Source: Sinohyriopsis cumingii (lineage: Eukaryota > Mollusca > Bivalvia > Unionida > Unionidae). From it: a DNA stretch of 64,000 nucleotides. Of the stretch, positions 28,677 to 44,010 are shown in pieces (position 1 is the first letter of the stretch; every line of letters starts with the position of its first letter). The DNA lies in assembly GCA_028554795.2 (NCBI GenBank), contig JAPYKE020000276.1, forward strand, positions 123,501 to 187,500, read 5' to 3'. The notes beneath the pieces are model-generated. The model worked only from the letters and a program-made list of their open reading frames with translations. It ran no database searches and was not told the origin of the DNA. The position numbers were made by a program, and so were the translations under genes.

Positions 28677-30673
28677 AGAGATATATACATACATAAGACT
28701 TTTACCTCATTAATTCAATATCAACGGAAGGATAGGGTAATATTGTATATTGCACGATGACACTGTTCAGACGGTTCAGAAAGATACAATTTCCAGGTAA
28801 ATACAACATCAAAGCTTAATGGATCAGACATACCTGCCCTTTTTATATGGGATTTCGCTGAGAGTTTAAAACCAACAGACAATTGTATGTACATAAGATG
28901 GAGTCGTGTTTGATATTAAATTGTCATAAAAGACGGAAAACACAGTCAGTGTGAGATAGATCCCTTTTGTGATATTTTATTACTTTTATATATTATTCCT
29001 TAGATGGTATATAGACTTTATTGAAAAATGTAAATATTCTGAATAAATGTAATAATTTCGTCCTTTAGATGTCAAACACTCACAGAAGAACCTGCGTGCA
29101 TGATTTGCCATGATTTTTTTTATGAATAAGTCGCTCTGTTGAAAAAATAATTTAATTTTTCAAGAAAATAAAAGAACTAAAGTATACAAACATATAAATT
29201 GATAGACATTCAGAGAGATCAATAAATATAGGTAGATGACAGATGGAAATATATGCAAAAGGAAAGAGGGGAAAATATAGCGAGAAGTGTAGGAAAAGGA
29301 AAGAAATATAAAGAAGAAAAATGTAACGGGAAAATAAGAGAAATAAGTCATTAGGACCAAATGATTGTTTGGTGTTATTTTGGTAAGTAGCGTGTTTACT
29401 TTGTTTATTTCTCTATTCCTTGCAAGAACTTGTACTCTACAATAAATTCAAGATAAATTATACTTTTTATATTAAAAAAATACGTAACACGTATATCCTG
29501 AATAAATTGTTGCTTGCGTTATGTGCATTTATCAAAGCTTTTCATACAGGAAAAAAAGTAAGAGACACCGGTCGACATTTACTGCAACCTGGGTGAAAAC
29601 AAACATTTATTAAGGTGACTCCATTTTAAGGCTCAAGGCTGAAGGAAAGGGTAAACACCGCTCATCTTTTAATGGTAAAATAAATATAATTTTACAACCT
29701 TACAAACGACCTTACCTACATAACTAAACTTGATATTTTGATGTTGTATTAAGTACTATCCGTGAATCATTACTTTTCGTATTATGACACATCCTGGTAT
29801 CATGTTTCTTTCTAAGAACAAAACTGTGGTTAATAGAAATTGAAATAGACTTATGAACACTGTCATCATTACGTGAATATCGATTATTGATACACTGATT
29901 CGTCTATTACAAATAACGAAGTCAAAGGTCAATACTGCCAATTTGGTGCGATTTCATTTTCATATTAGCAAAAATGAAATTAATGTTAACACGTGTCTTC
30001 TTGTTCAAGTCAGTAATTTTCTGCTTTATAATCATTCGTTAGCTTTTTAAATTTTGACACTTTTGTTCGATTTCATTATTTCATTTGTTGTAAATATTCT
30101 GAATTTTTCTATCGTGCACCCCGCATCTCAGGGCGTCTGTAATTGATAAATCTTAAATCCCCTTCATGTGTCTAATCATTGCTGCCGTTCACAATCATTT
30201 TGTGTTTGACGCTCTCTATCGTTTTGGTTAACTCTGCTCAATTATTCTGCTTTTATAACTCTGACTGGTAATTAATTTTAGAAATCGTTTTCTTGTTCCG
30301 AAAAGAATGTTGTATTGCACCTGAATTTTGAATATACAGACTATGTGGGGTTTTGTTTGACGGTTGGATAAGGGTGATATTGTTAAAAGAGGAAAGAGTT
30401 ACACTGTATATTGGATCATGACCAGGATTAAAAAATCTTTTCTACATTTTGTAATCATTTGCACCTTTATGTTGAATTGTAGCGTAGGTTTTAAATTATG
30501 CTGTATTTTATTGTCTAGTCTAGCTTAGTTGTTGGTGCAGTTGCTTACCTTTATTTACCTTTATGTTTATGTGGTTTGATAATAAACCGGTGCCGCATTG
30601 TGAAGTTGGCCCTGGTGATCTGGGAATTTGATAAACCTTATATAATTTTGGGATCAGATTAGCGGTTCCTACG
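23001..30673 (+). repeat. Macrosatellite unit 4
   Basis: 7673 bp, first member of the unit 4-6 subgroup. Contents: tRNA-like 23811-23887, H4-like 24117-24236 and 25542-25664, LINE remnant 27034-27869, CA tract 28627-28673. Private G near 28526. Confidence 0.95.
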
Positions 30674-33600
30674 GTTATTCCCCTGTTCGTAAACCAAACA
30701 TTGCCACCTTACGCGGCGGGCCCGACAGTCTGTGCTTAAATTTTTTGGGTCAGATAAGACGGTCCTATGTTTGGTTTGCAGCGAATGAACCAAAATTTAC
30801 CACTTCATGCAGCGGGACATGATGGTCTGGGCTTAGGACCACCTTATATGGTTTAATTGTTCTTTAAGGTGCGAGTTTCCTTGGATTGTTTTCCTGGCAT
30901 TTCTCTCAATACCAATATCCTGCTAAGGAAGAAAGGAGGTGCTTTATTTTCTTTCTAAAGAGAAGTGCATGCAAGATTTTTCAGTTGGAGTATAGCGTGA
31001 GTTAGATGAAGAGGCCAGTGAGGAGAGTTCATTTCCTGAATAATACGAAATTTGTTTTTTTACCAGTGATTTTTCAGGGAACGAGTGAGGGGGTCCTTCT
31101 ACTCCGAGTTTTGAGAGTGGCAAGCCCTTACTGGCAACCAAATCCCATAGTGAGAAAGTTTACTAATACAGTCCCTGTCGTGGAGTTTTCTCCTCCCCAG
31201 TCTGGACATGACGAATTTCCCATTTTCTAATAGCTATGTACGGTTTGTTTTCTTTATTAGAGATTGTTGGTTCTATTTTGCGGGTGGTATGTTGTGTCCT
31301 AGCTTTGGATTAATTTTGTCCTCTTTTCACTATCTCCGAAAGGTAACACAGGAAATTGTTACATATCATGTCGATATTTCAGCTCCAAGTTAAGGAATTC
31401 TGGGTAGATTATTGTGGCTTTGAGATTTATCTGTTTGTCCATGAATGTTTTTCTCTCTTCGGTGTATCTGGGGGATTCCTTGATAGCATGGTGTAGTGGT
31501 TCTGTAATGGGGAAAGTGCGGGCAGTTAGTGTCTGTTAAGCTGATACTAGGTACGAATCTACAGATCTGCCGGCTAGAAGGGTTTTCCGACTTTTATTCT
31601 TGTTTTGTCTTTGATGTCATGTTGGTTCACAAGTTTTGGGGCTCAAACATTTCTGCGTAGGCTGGAGCCACACACGGGACTACACTTCGGCTAAATACCA
31701 GCACACACTACAAGGATTTGGTTAATACGATTAGTTGGAGTTGAAGCCACGCATTCGATTCTGTCTGGATAGCATGCAACTCGATATGCATGCCTGGACG
31801 CAGAAAAGGAGGACAAGGCTGGCAGGAGTCCCCAAGCGTCACAGCTACCATACGAAACGCCAAGAATATACTACAAGCCCAATTCTGTCAAGTTATCTAA
31901 TTCGGGCAGTTTGCTATTGCCAATTGTGTGTGATCCACATATTATAATTAGAGTTCCGCTTATCAGTTGACACATTTTCCTATCCATATCATTTTAGAAT
32001 TTTGTGTACAGAGTTTACATAGTTTACCAACAAAAAAAAATAAAAATATAAGGTCTAAGTGACCTATACTAATTAGGGGTCAAGGTCGATAAATATGACA
32101 ATCTGTTTCGAAGCGGTGATCAGAAGGTTCATATTTATATGAAGAAGATTGATATCAAAATGGGGTTTCAAGCCAAAATGAAAACCTTAGTATAGGAGGC
32201 AATAATGGTTACTAGTCCTTACAAGGGCTGAGGTTATACCTATGGAAACAATACCAGGAACGGTCTTAGATGTTCAGGTGGTATGAATTTCTGCCCCATC
32301 CGCCCTTGACTTGAGTTTGGGTTGATTAGATCTGTTATCACCATGTCGTCCAGTTATGGCCGTACATGATGGGTTGGGTCGGGATACTAAAGACTCTTAT
32401 CATCTCATTTACTATTATCATCAATACAGGCAAGACTGGTGAACGCGCGGCTTAATACATACTTTAAGCACTGACGTGACGACAAACGTCCTTCACACAT
32501 AATACAAATGGAATATAAAATTCGTGGACCTAGTAGAAACCATTCTTCCGCCTTTTTATATAGGTTTACACAAGGTAAGGAAGTATTTATAGACACAATT
32601 TATACCTCTATAAACAAACACTATAATCAAGGAACACGTTTTATAAGGTAAGAGGATTTAAGTTTAAGTTTTTGAGTGGGAAAGACATTGCATACACAAC
32701 AAACATAAAAAACACGTTTTTTGGGGGGCAAGATTAGGTTTCAACGCAGCACAGGATCGCACCTTCTAAATGAGAACTAAAATTCCTCCTTCTCTATTAT
32801 GTACTTCATCTCTTCTCGTCCCTCCTTTTGTTGCTGCTGCTGTCGTTGTCTTTGCTATCCCATCTATCTCCTCTCCTAGTCTTTTTTCCTGTGCCATTTT
32901 TAAGAAGATGGTGTTTTTCCTCTCATTACTCTTCTGGATCAGGTCCTGCTTGACCTGGTGTTAGTAACTCATAGCTGCAATCAATTTAGTGATCTTACAC
33001 GTTTAGTACTTGAGGAGGAAACAATGGATGGAAGATTGAATGAATGAATTTGAAGTTGAATTTATAGACGTATGTCAGCCATTTGACCCTGAACGTCTGT
33101 ACCCTGAATTCAGAGTTTAACTGTGCGCACTGCGCATTGCTTAATTACTCGAAGAATGGGTATCAAGCACCCATTCGACGCATTGCTGTATGCACCGCAT
33201 GCTACTTGATTGACATGTCTGGGCGCGGAAAAGGAGAAGTCAATCTGTAGTCCCCAAACGCAAGCAGAACCTCTCTGAAACGCCACAGAGGTACTAACGT
33301 TCAAATTCTGTCCAGTTTTAACTACATCGGGCGATCCCTAACAACCAATAAATAGTGTACATCATTTCTACAAAACATATACACAATCCATGAATACAAG
33401 TTACTCCTTTTAATTAAGCATAACGCTCTAAATTTTGATATATGTATGGTTGTATTTTTAACGGTGGCTCAAAAATGGTCAAAATGGTGATTTAAAAACG
33501 CATTATTAAAATGGGTTTTCAATACGCCATTGGAAAGCCCCATACAGTCAGGGAAATTCAACCAGTCCGCCATTGGAAAAGTACCTCTCAGTAACTTGTC

Positions 33601-36293
33601 CAGATAAGTCCTCGAACAGGCTGATCCGATTCCAGTCGTTCTATGTGGTTTAATCCCAGAAACCTCAATTCACCTTTACATCGGCCTTCTTTCTTGGCTT
33701 GCTGCACGCCATTGGTCTGTTATTCTCAGGTCCAGGAAAATGCTTCTTACCTTTCCAATCGGTATTCTTTCCTGGCCTGCTATACTCATAGTCGGGGTGA
33801 GGGTTACAACTTTATCTTGATCTTCATACAGGTGTATAAAATTCGGTTCTTGCCCTTACAGCTCACATGACATCTCACCTCTGTCCACGTGTGTTCGAAT
33901 TTTGGCGCGGAAGTGTGGGTATGTGCGAAAGCTTACCATGGTCGTGGGTCGGTGGTTCGTCCTAGGGGTTTCCTGGGTTCTTCCTCCACCAAATATACTT
34001 GCTGCAATCTATTGCCTATCATGTTCTGAAAAATGGTGTTAAACCCACAAAACAAAACAAAACACAGCGCGAAACACAATGCCGATGATGCTCCGATTGG
34101 GTTGGACATGCGAAATTTAACCCATAATTTACCACGAGTCAATGTTAAATCACTACAGAAGTAGTTAATGAGCCTACTACTCAGTTATCCACAACACTGA
34201 CCATTAGATGTTTTCATATTGCACATTGTCCGATAAGGTTAGGTAGCTAGGTTCGACTTATACCAGTACTCCAGCATGATTTAAAACAACAATTCAACAT
34301 AAGATCTGATGAACTTAATACCAACATTACATAAAACAAATGAGTCATCAAAACAAGCATTGATTTGCAAGACCTATATATATAGATACAATTGGACACA
34401 ACACAGGTCATAACCGGAAATATAAGCAAGGAAAGCATTTTAAAAGGTAGTGATTCAACGTGAGTTTAGTGTATGGATAAATTAAAACCAAAATTTACGA
34501 TAAGTTCAACCCCATACAAATATTGGTACAATTGAAATTTAAATTTAATGCAGACGCACCAAATTAGGACTAAAATGCATGCTGGGATGCAGATTATGCC
34601 TTACTCAGAAGAAAGGAACTAAGAGTAGGACACGTAATAAAGCATGACACAAAGACAGATAAACAAGAAGCACAAGCATTAGCTATCGTCATTAAGGAGG
34701 GGGGTATTATTTGCAGATATTACATTTACAGCCTTTACCATTCCCTCAGAGAATTAAAGAAGTAAACGAATTAAATTTTGATTGCTATCTAAAGTGATTT
34801 GGTACCTCATTCCATAAAATGGCAGCTGCGTATATAAAAGATTTTTGGCCAAATGTTGACGTTTTTCTTCTTGGGACATTTAAAATATTTCAATATCTAA
34901 AACTGCATTTATTGTGTATAAGATACACTAAATCATCCAAACATTTGGGAGCACGCTTATCCGTAATTTTAAAAGTCTCTAGAGACATAACCAAAAGTCT
35001 ACGCAGCACCTTTAGGGTTGGCATTCTTGCCTAAGTAAGAGTTTATGATAGCTGCTTGTGTAGGCATCATACACAAATCTGAGAGCAAGTTCTTGTATTT
35101 TTTCCCATAATTTAGTAGTGTTCATGTCACTGCAGAAATGTCATGCTAAGGGACAGAACTTGAAGTTGGAGAGGGCAAGTGTATGTAAGCTGGTCAGTTT
35201 GTTGAGTCCAGTTAGCTTCTGATCAATACGTTTCAAGAAAGGCAGTGCACTGAAGTTTTCCTTCAGAAATTTTTTTTATGCATGTATATCGAATTGCACC
35301 TGATAACCAATGTGAATTCCTAGCAGTTTAACAATGTCTTCACAGAGTATGACAACACTGCTTATGTTTAGTACAGGCATCATACTGAATGTCGTTTTAC
35401 CCACAGCTAGTGCTTGAAACCTCTCATGGTTGGCTTGCATTTCATTAGCAGTGAACAAGTCAATCAGAATGCTGGAATTTGCTTCAGGTGTGGTAATCAG
35501 AGTATCAACATCCGAAGAATATCTCTCAGATTTCACAGTCATTGCTTATATTAGTCAAATCTATTTTGCATATTCTTGAAAAGAGAATTGAAAAGTTAAG
35601 ACTTGTTTGGAGAAACCATTGCTTCAGAAAAGAACTATTTTTATTTGCGTTAATAAAGTTATATTATATTTATTGTATACTACCCTGCACATACCCAATC
35701 TGAGAGAATTAATATTCTCACATGAGAGAAATTGTTGATGCCAAGTGATGTAGAATCACCCATTTCCCATACTGGTATTGCTAGCACACTCCATGCCTCT
35801 TCAGGGTACAGAGGTAAGATAATTAGGTGGTTTATTTTTACATGTATCTGCTATAGATGGATATACAAAAGAAAAGCTGGTTTGAGTCTAATATGAGAAA
35901 ATGCACTTGTCTAAATGAGACAGTATTAGCAGGAATTAACAGACATATGGATCTTCTTGGAACAGTCAAAGCTACTTCTGCTGAAGGTAGAGTATATATG
36001 CCGGTCTCAGTCTAAATGGAGACAACATATTCGCAGTTGTTATGATATGTTAATATAGGAAGGTGTCACATGCTCAGTTTCTTGAGGCAGACAAATCTAT
36101 TTTCAATCGGGGTGGAATAAAACCACGGCTTAATTATATTGATGAGAGAATTTTACCCTTCAAAATTTGCAAAAACTATTTTATCACATGAAAGACATAT
36201 TGCTGCCAATGGATAAGGACCAAACGTAGAATTTTCCAGTAACACATTCCTTGCACACTCGAAGCTACTACTGCTATAGAAGAAACGAAACTG

Positions 36294-36331
<38 letters not shown>

Positions 36332-38326
36332 AGATATATACATACATAAGACTTTTACCTCATTAATTCAATATCAACGGAAGGATAGGGTAATATTGTA
36401 TATTGCACGATGACACTGTTCAGACGGTTCAGAAAGATACAATTTCCAGGTAAATACAACATCAAAGCTTAATGGATCAGACATACCTGCCCTTTTTATA
36501 TGGGATTTCGCTGAGAGTTTAAAACCAACAGACAATTGTATGTACATAAGATGGAGTCGTGTTTGATATTAAATTGTCATAAAAGACGGAAAACACAGTC
36601 AGTGTGAGATAGATCCCTTTTGTGATATTTTATTACTTTTATATATTATTCCTTAGATGGTATATAGACTTTATTGAAAAATGTAAATATTCTGAATAAA
36701 TGTAATAATTTCGTCCTTTAGATGTCAAACACTCACAGAAGAACCTGCGTGCATGATTTGCCATGATTTTTTTTATGAATAAGTCGCTCTGTTGAAAAAA
36801 TAATTTAATTTTTCAAGAAAATAAAAGAACTAAAGTATACAAACATATAAATTGATAGACATTCAGAGAGATCAATAAATATAGGTAGATGACAGATGGA
36901 AATATATGCAAAAGGAAAGAGGGGAAAATATAGCGAGAAGTGTAGGAAAAGGAAAGAAATATAAAGAAGAAAAATGTAACGGGAAAATAAGAGAAATAAG
37001 TCATTAGGACCAAATGATTGTTTGGTGTTATTTTGGTAAGTAGCGTGTTTACTTTGTTTATTTCTCTATTCCTTGCAAGAACTTGTACTCTACAATAAAT
37101 TCAAGATAAATTATACTTTTTATATTAAAAAAATACGTAACACGTATATCCTGAATAAATTGTTGCTTGCGTTATGTGCATTTATCAAAGCTTTTCATAC
37201 AGGAAAAAAAGTAAGAGACACCGGTCGACATTTACTGCAACCTGGGTGAAAACAAACATTTATTAAGGTGACTCCATTTTAAGGCTCAAGGCTGAAGGAA
37301 AGGGTAAACACCGCTCATCTTTTAATGGTAAAATAAATATAATTTTACAACCTTACAAACGACCTTACCTACATAACTAAACTTGATATTTTGATGTTGT
37401 ATTAAGTACTATCCGTGAATCATTACTTTTCGTATTATGACACATCCTGGTATCATGTTTCTTTCTAAGAACAAAACTGTGGTTAATAGAAATTGAAATA
37501 GACTTATGAACACTGTCATCATTACGTGAATATCGATTATTGATACACTGATTCGTCTATTACAAATAACGAAGTCAAAGGTCAATACTGCCAATTTGGT
37601 GCGATTTCATTTTCATATTAGCAAAAATGAAATTAATGTTAACACGTGTCTTCTTGTTCAAGTCAGTAATTTTCTGCTTTATAATCATTCGTTAGCTTTT
37701 TAAATTTTGACACTTTTGTTCGATTTCATTATTTCATTTGTTGTAAATATTCTGAATTTTTCTATCGTGCACCCCGCATCTCAGGGCGTCTGTAATTGAT
37801 AAATCTTAAATCCCCTTCATGTGTCTAATCATTGCTGCCGTTCACAATCATTTTGTGTTTGACGCTCTCTATCGTTTTGGTTAACTCTGCTCAATTATTC
37901 TGCTTTTATAACTCTGACTGGTAATTAATTTTAGAAATCGTTTTCTTGTTCCGAAAAGAATGTTGTATTGCACCTGAATTTTGAATATACAGACTATGTG
38001 GGGTTTTGTTTGACGGTTGGATAAGGGTGATATTGTTAAAAGAGGAAAGAGTTACACTGTATATTGGATCATGACCAGGATTAAAAAATCTTTTCTACAT
38101 TTTGTAATCATTTGCACCTTTATGTTGAATTGTAGCGTAGGTTTTAAATTATGCTGTATTTTATTGTCTAGTCTAGCTTAGTTGTTGGTGCAGTTGCTTA
38201 CCTTTATTTACCTTTATGTTTATGTGGTTTGATAATAAACCGGTGCCGCATTGTGAAGTTGGCCCTGGTGATCTGGGAATTTGATAAACCTTATATAATT
38301 TTGGGATCAGATTAGCGGTTCCTACG
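30674..38326 (+). repeat. Macrosatellite unit 5
   Basis: 7653 bp with the shortest CA tract (36300-36328). It shares with unit 6 a C in the motif CATAACGCTC near 33424, where units 1-4 have T. Contents: tRNA-like 31484-31560, H4-like 31790-31909 and 33215-33337, LINE remnant 34707-35542. Confidence 0.95.
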
Positions 38327-41300
38327 GTTATTCCCCTGTTCGTAAACCAAACATTGCCACCTTACGCGGCGGGCCCGACAGTCTGTGCTTAAATTTTTTG
38401 GGTCAGATAAGACGGTCCTATGTTTGGTTTGCAGCGAATGAACCAAAATTTACCACTTCATGCAGCGGGACATGATGGTCTGGGCTTAGGACCACCTTAT
38501 ATGGTTTAATTGTTCTTTAAGGTGCGAGTTTCCTTGGATTGTTTTCCTGGCATTTCTCTCAATACCAATATCCTGCTAAGGAAGAAAGGAGGTGCTTTAT
38601 TTTCTTTCTAAAGAGAAGTGCATGCAAGATTTTTCAGTTGGAGTATAGCGTGAGTTAGATGAAGAGGCCAGTGAGGAGAGTTCATTTCCTGAATAATACG
38701 AAATTTGTTTTTTTACCAGTGATTTTTCAGGGAACGAGTGAGGGGGTCCTTCTACTCCGAGTTTTGAGAGTGGCAAGCCCTTACTGGCAACCAAATCCCA
38801 TAGTGAGAAAGTTTACTAATACAGTCCCTGTCGTGGAGTTTTCTCCTCCCCAGTCTGGACATGACGAATTTCCCATTTTCTAATAGCTATGTACGGTTTG
38901 TTTTCTTTATTAGAGATTGTTGGTTCTATTTTGCGGGTGGTATGTTGTGTCCTAGCTTTGGATTAATTTTGTCCTCTTTTCACTATCTCCGAAAGGTAAC
39001 ACAGGAAATTGTTACATATCATGTCGATATTTCAGCTCCAAGTTAAGGAATTCTGGGTAGATTATTGTGGCTTTGAGATTTATCTGTTTGTCCATGAATG
39101 TTTTTCTCTCTTCGGTGTATCTGGGGGATTCCTTGATAGCATGGTGTAGTGGTTCTGTAATGGGGAAAGTGCGGGCAGTTAGTGTCTGTTAAGCTGATAC
39201 TAGGTACGAATCTACAGATCTGCCGGCTAGAAGGGTTTTCCGACTTTTATTCTTGTTTTGTCTTTGATGTCATGTTGGTTCACAAGTTTTGGGGCTCAAA
39301 CATTTCTGCGTAGGCTGGAGCCACACACGGGACTACACTTCGGCTAAATACCAGCACACACTACAAGGATTTGGTTAATACGATTAGTTGGAGTTGAAGC
39401 CACGCATTCGATTCTGTCTGGATAGCATGCAACTCGATATGCATGCCTGGACGCAGAAAAGGAGGACAAGGCTGGCAGGAGTCCCCAAGCGTCACAGCTA
39501 CCATACGAAACGCCAAGAATATACTACAAGCCCAATTCTGTCAAGTTATCTAATTCGGGCAGTTTGCTATTGCCAATTGTGTGTGATCCACATATTATAA
39601 TTAGAGTTCCGCTTATCAGTTGACACATTTTCCTATCCATATCATTTTAGAATTTTGTGTACAGAGTTTACATAGTTTACCAACAAAAAAAAATAAAAAT
39701 ATAAGGTCTAAGTGACCTATACTAATTAGGGGTCAAGGTCGATAAATATGACAATCTGTTTCGAAGCGGTGATCAGAAGGTTCATATTTATATGAAGAAG
39801 ATTGATATCAAAATGGGGTTTCAAGCCAAAATGAAAACCTTAGTATAGGAGGCAATAATGGTTACTAGTCCTTACAAGGGCTGAGGTTATACCTATGGAA
39901 ACAATACCAGGAACGGTCTTAGATGTTCAGGTGGTATGAATTTCTGCCCCATCCGCCCTTGACTTGAGTTTGGGTTGATTAGATCTGTTATCACCATGTC
40001 GTCCAGTTATGGCCGTACATGATGGGTTGGGTCGGGATACTAAAGACTCTTATCATCTCATTTACTATTATCATCAATACAGGCAAGACTGGTGAACGCG
40101 CGGCTTAATACATACTTTAAGCACTGACGTGACGACAAACGTCCTTCACACATAATACAAATGGAATATAAAATTCGTGGACCTAGTAGAAACCATTCTT
40201 CCGCCTTTTTATATAGGTTTACACAAGGTAAGGAAGTATTTATAGACACAATTTATACCTCTATAAACAAACACTATAATCAAGGAACACGTTTTATAAG
40301 GTAAGAGGATTTAAGTTTAAGTTTTTGAGTGGGAAAGACATTGCATACACAACAAACATAAAAAACACGTTTTTTGGGGGGCAAGATTAGGTTTCAACGC
40401 AGCACAGGATCGCACCTTCTAAATGAGAACTAAAATTCCTCCTTCTCTATTATGTACTTCATCTCTTCTCGTCCCTCCTTTTGTTGCTGCTGCTGTCGTT
40501 GTCTTTGCTATCCCATCTATCTCCTCTCCTAGTCTTTTTTCCTGTGCCATTTTTAAGAAGATGGTGTTTTTCCTCTCATTACTCTTCTGGATCAGGTCCT
40601 GCTTGACCTGGTGTTAGTAACTCATAGCTGCAATCAATTTAGTGATCTTACACATTTAGTACTTGAGGAGGAAACAATGGATGGAAGATTGAATGAATGA
40701 ATTTGAAGTTGAATTTATAGACGTATGTCAGCCATTTGACCCTGAACGTCTGTACCCTGAATTCAGAGTTTAACTGTGCGCACTGCGCATTGCTTAATTA
40801 CTCGAAGAATGGGTATCAAGCACCCATTCGACGCATTGCTGTATGCACCGCATGCTACTTGATTGACATGTCTGGGCGCGGAAAAGGAGAAGTCAATCTG
40901 TAGTCCCCAAACGCAAGCAGAACCTCTCTGAAACGCCACAGAGGTACTAACGTTCAAATTCTGTCCAGTTTTAACTACATCGGGCGATCCCTAACAACCA
41001 ATAAATAGTGTACATCATTTCTACAAAACATATACACAATCCATGAATACAAGTTACTCCTTTTAATTAAGCATAACGCTCTAAATTTTGATATATGTAT
41101 GGTTGTATTTTTAACGGTGGCTCAAAAATGGTCAAAATGGTGATTTAAAAACGCATTATTAAAATGGGTTTTCAATACGCCATTGGAAAGCCCCATACAG
41201 TCAGGGAAATTCAACCAGTCCGCCATTGGAAAAGTACCTCTCAGTAACTTGTCCAGATAAGTCCTCGAACAGGCTGATCCGATTCCAGTCGTTCTATGTG

Positions 41301-43946
41301 GTTTAATCCCAGAAACCTCAATTCACCTTTACATCGGCCTTCTTTCTTGGCTTGCTGCACGCCATTGGTCTGTTATTCTCAGGTCCAGGAAAATGCTTCT
41401 TACCTTTCCAATCGGTATTCTTCCCTGGCCTGCTATACTCATAGTCGGGGTGAGGGTTACAACTTTATCTTGATCTTCATACAGGTGTATAAAATTCGGT
41501 TCTTGCCCTTACAGCTCACATGACATCTCACCTCTGTCCACGTGTGTTCGAATTTTGGCGCGGAAGTGTGGGTATGTGCGAAAGCTTACCATGGTCGTGG
41601 GTCGGTGGTTCGTCCTAGGGGTTTCCTGGGTTCTTCCTCCACCAAATATACTTACTGCAATCTATTGCCTATCATGTTCTGAAAAATGGTGTTAAACCCA
41701 CAAAACAAAACAAAACACAGCGCGAAACACAATGCCGATGATGCTCCGATTGGGTTGGACATGCGAAATTTAACCCATAATTTACCACGAGTCAATGTTA
41801 AATCACTACAGAAGTAGTTAATGAGCCTACTACTCAGTTATCCACAACACTGACCATTAGATGTTTTCATATTGCACATTGTCCGATAAGGTTAGGTAGC
41901 TAGGTTCGACTTATACCAGTACTCCAGCATGATTTAAAACAACAATTCAACATAAGATCTGATGAACTTAATACCAACATTACATAAAACAAATGAGTCA
42001 TCAAAACAAGCATTGATTTGCAAGACCTATATATATAGATACAATTGGACACAACACAGGTCATAACCGGAAATATAAGCAAGGAAAGCATTTTAAAAGG
42101 TAGTGATTCAACGTGAGTTTAGTGTATGGATAAATTAAAACCAAAATTTACGATAAGTTCAACCCCATACAAATATTGGTACAATTGAAATTTAAATTTA
42201 ATGCAGACGCACCAAATTAGGACTAAAATGCATGCTGGGATGCAGATTATGCCTTACTCAGAAGAAAGGAACTAAGAGTAGGACACGTAATAAAGCATGA
42301 CACAAAGACAGATAAACAAGAAGCACAAGCATTAGCTATCGTCATTAAGGAGGGGGGTATTATTTGCAGATATTACATTTACAGCCTTTACCATTCCCTC
42401 AGAGAATTAAAGAAGTAAACGAATTAAATTTTGATTGCTATCTAAAGTGATTTGGTACCTCATTCCATAAAATGGCAGCTGCGTATATAAAAGATTTTTG
42501 GCCAAATGTTGACGTTTTTCTTCTTGGGACATTTAAAATATTTCAATATCTAAAACTGCATTTATTGTGTATAAGATACACTAAATCATCCAAACATTTG
42601 GGAGCACGCTTATCCGTAATTTTAAAAGTCTCTAGAGACATAACCAAAAGTCTACGCAGCACCTTTAGGGTTGGCATTCTTGCCTAAGTAAGAGTTTATG
42701 ATAGCTGCTTGTGTAGGCATCATACACAAATCTGAGAGCAAGTTCTTGTATTTTTTCCCATAATTTAGTAGTGTTCATGTCACTGCAGAAATGTCATGCT
42801 AAGGGACAGAACTTGAAGTTGGAGAGGGCAAGTGTATGTAAGCTGGTCAGTTTGTTGAGTCCAGTTAGCTTCTGATCAATACGTTTCAAGAAAGGCAGTG
42901 CACTGAAGTTTTCCTTCAGAAATTTTTTTTATGCATGTATATCGAATTGCACCTGATAACCAATGTGAATTCCTAGCAGTTTAACAATGTCTTCACAGAG
43001 TATGACAACACTGCTTATGTTTAGTACAGGCATCATACTGAATGTCGTTTTACCCACAGCTAGTGCTTGAAACCTCTCATGGTTGGCTTGCATTTCATTA
43101 GCAGTGAACCAGTCAATCAGAATGCTGGAATTTGCTTCAGGTGTGGTAATCAGAGTATCAACATCCGAAGAATATCTCTCAGATTTCACAGTCATTGCTT
43201 ATATTAGTCAAATCTATTTTGCATATTCTTGAAAAGAGAATTGAAAAGTTAAGACTTGTTTGGAGAAACCATTGCTTCAGAAAAGAACTATTTTTATTTG
43301 CGTTAATAAAGTTGTATTATATTTATTGTATACTACCCTGCACATACCCAATCTGAGAGAATTAATATTCTCACATGAGAGAAATTGTTGATGCCAAGTG
43401 ATGTAGAATCACCCATTTCCCATACTGGTATTGCTAGCACACTCCATGCCTCTTCAGGGTACAGAGGTAAGATAATTAGGTGGTTTATTTTTACATGTAT
43501 CTGCTATAGATGGATATACAAAAGAAAAGCTGGTTTGAGTCTAATATGAGAAAATGCACTTGTCTAAATGAGACAGTATTAGCAGGAATTAACAGACATA
43601 TGGATCTTCTTGGAACAGTCAAAGCTACTTCTGCTGAAGGTAGAGTATATATGCCGGTCTCAGTCTAAATGGAGACAACATATTCGCAGTTGTTATGATA
43701 TGTTAATATAGGAAGGTGTCACATGCTCAGTTTCTTGAGGCAGACAAATCTATTTTCAATCGGGGTGGAATAAAACCACGGCTTAATTATATTGATGAGA
43801 GAATTTTACCCTTCAAAATTTGCAAAAACTATTTTATCACATGAAAGACATATTGCTGCCAATGGATAAGGACCAAACGTAGAATTTTCCAGTAACACAT
43901 TCCTTGCACACTCGAAGCTACTACTGCTATAGAAGAAACGAAACTG

Positions 43947-44010
<64 letters not shown>
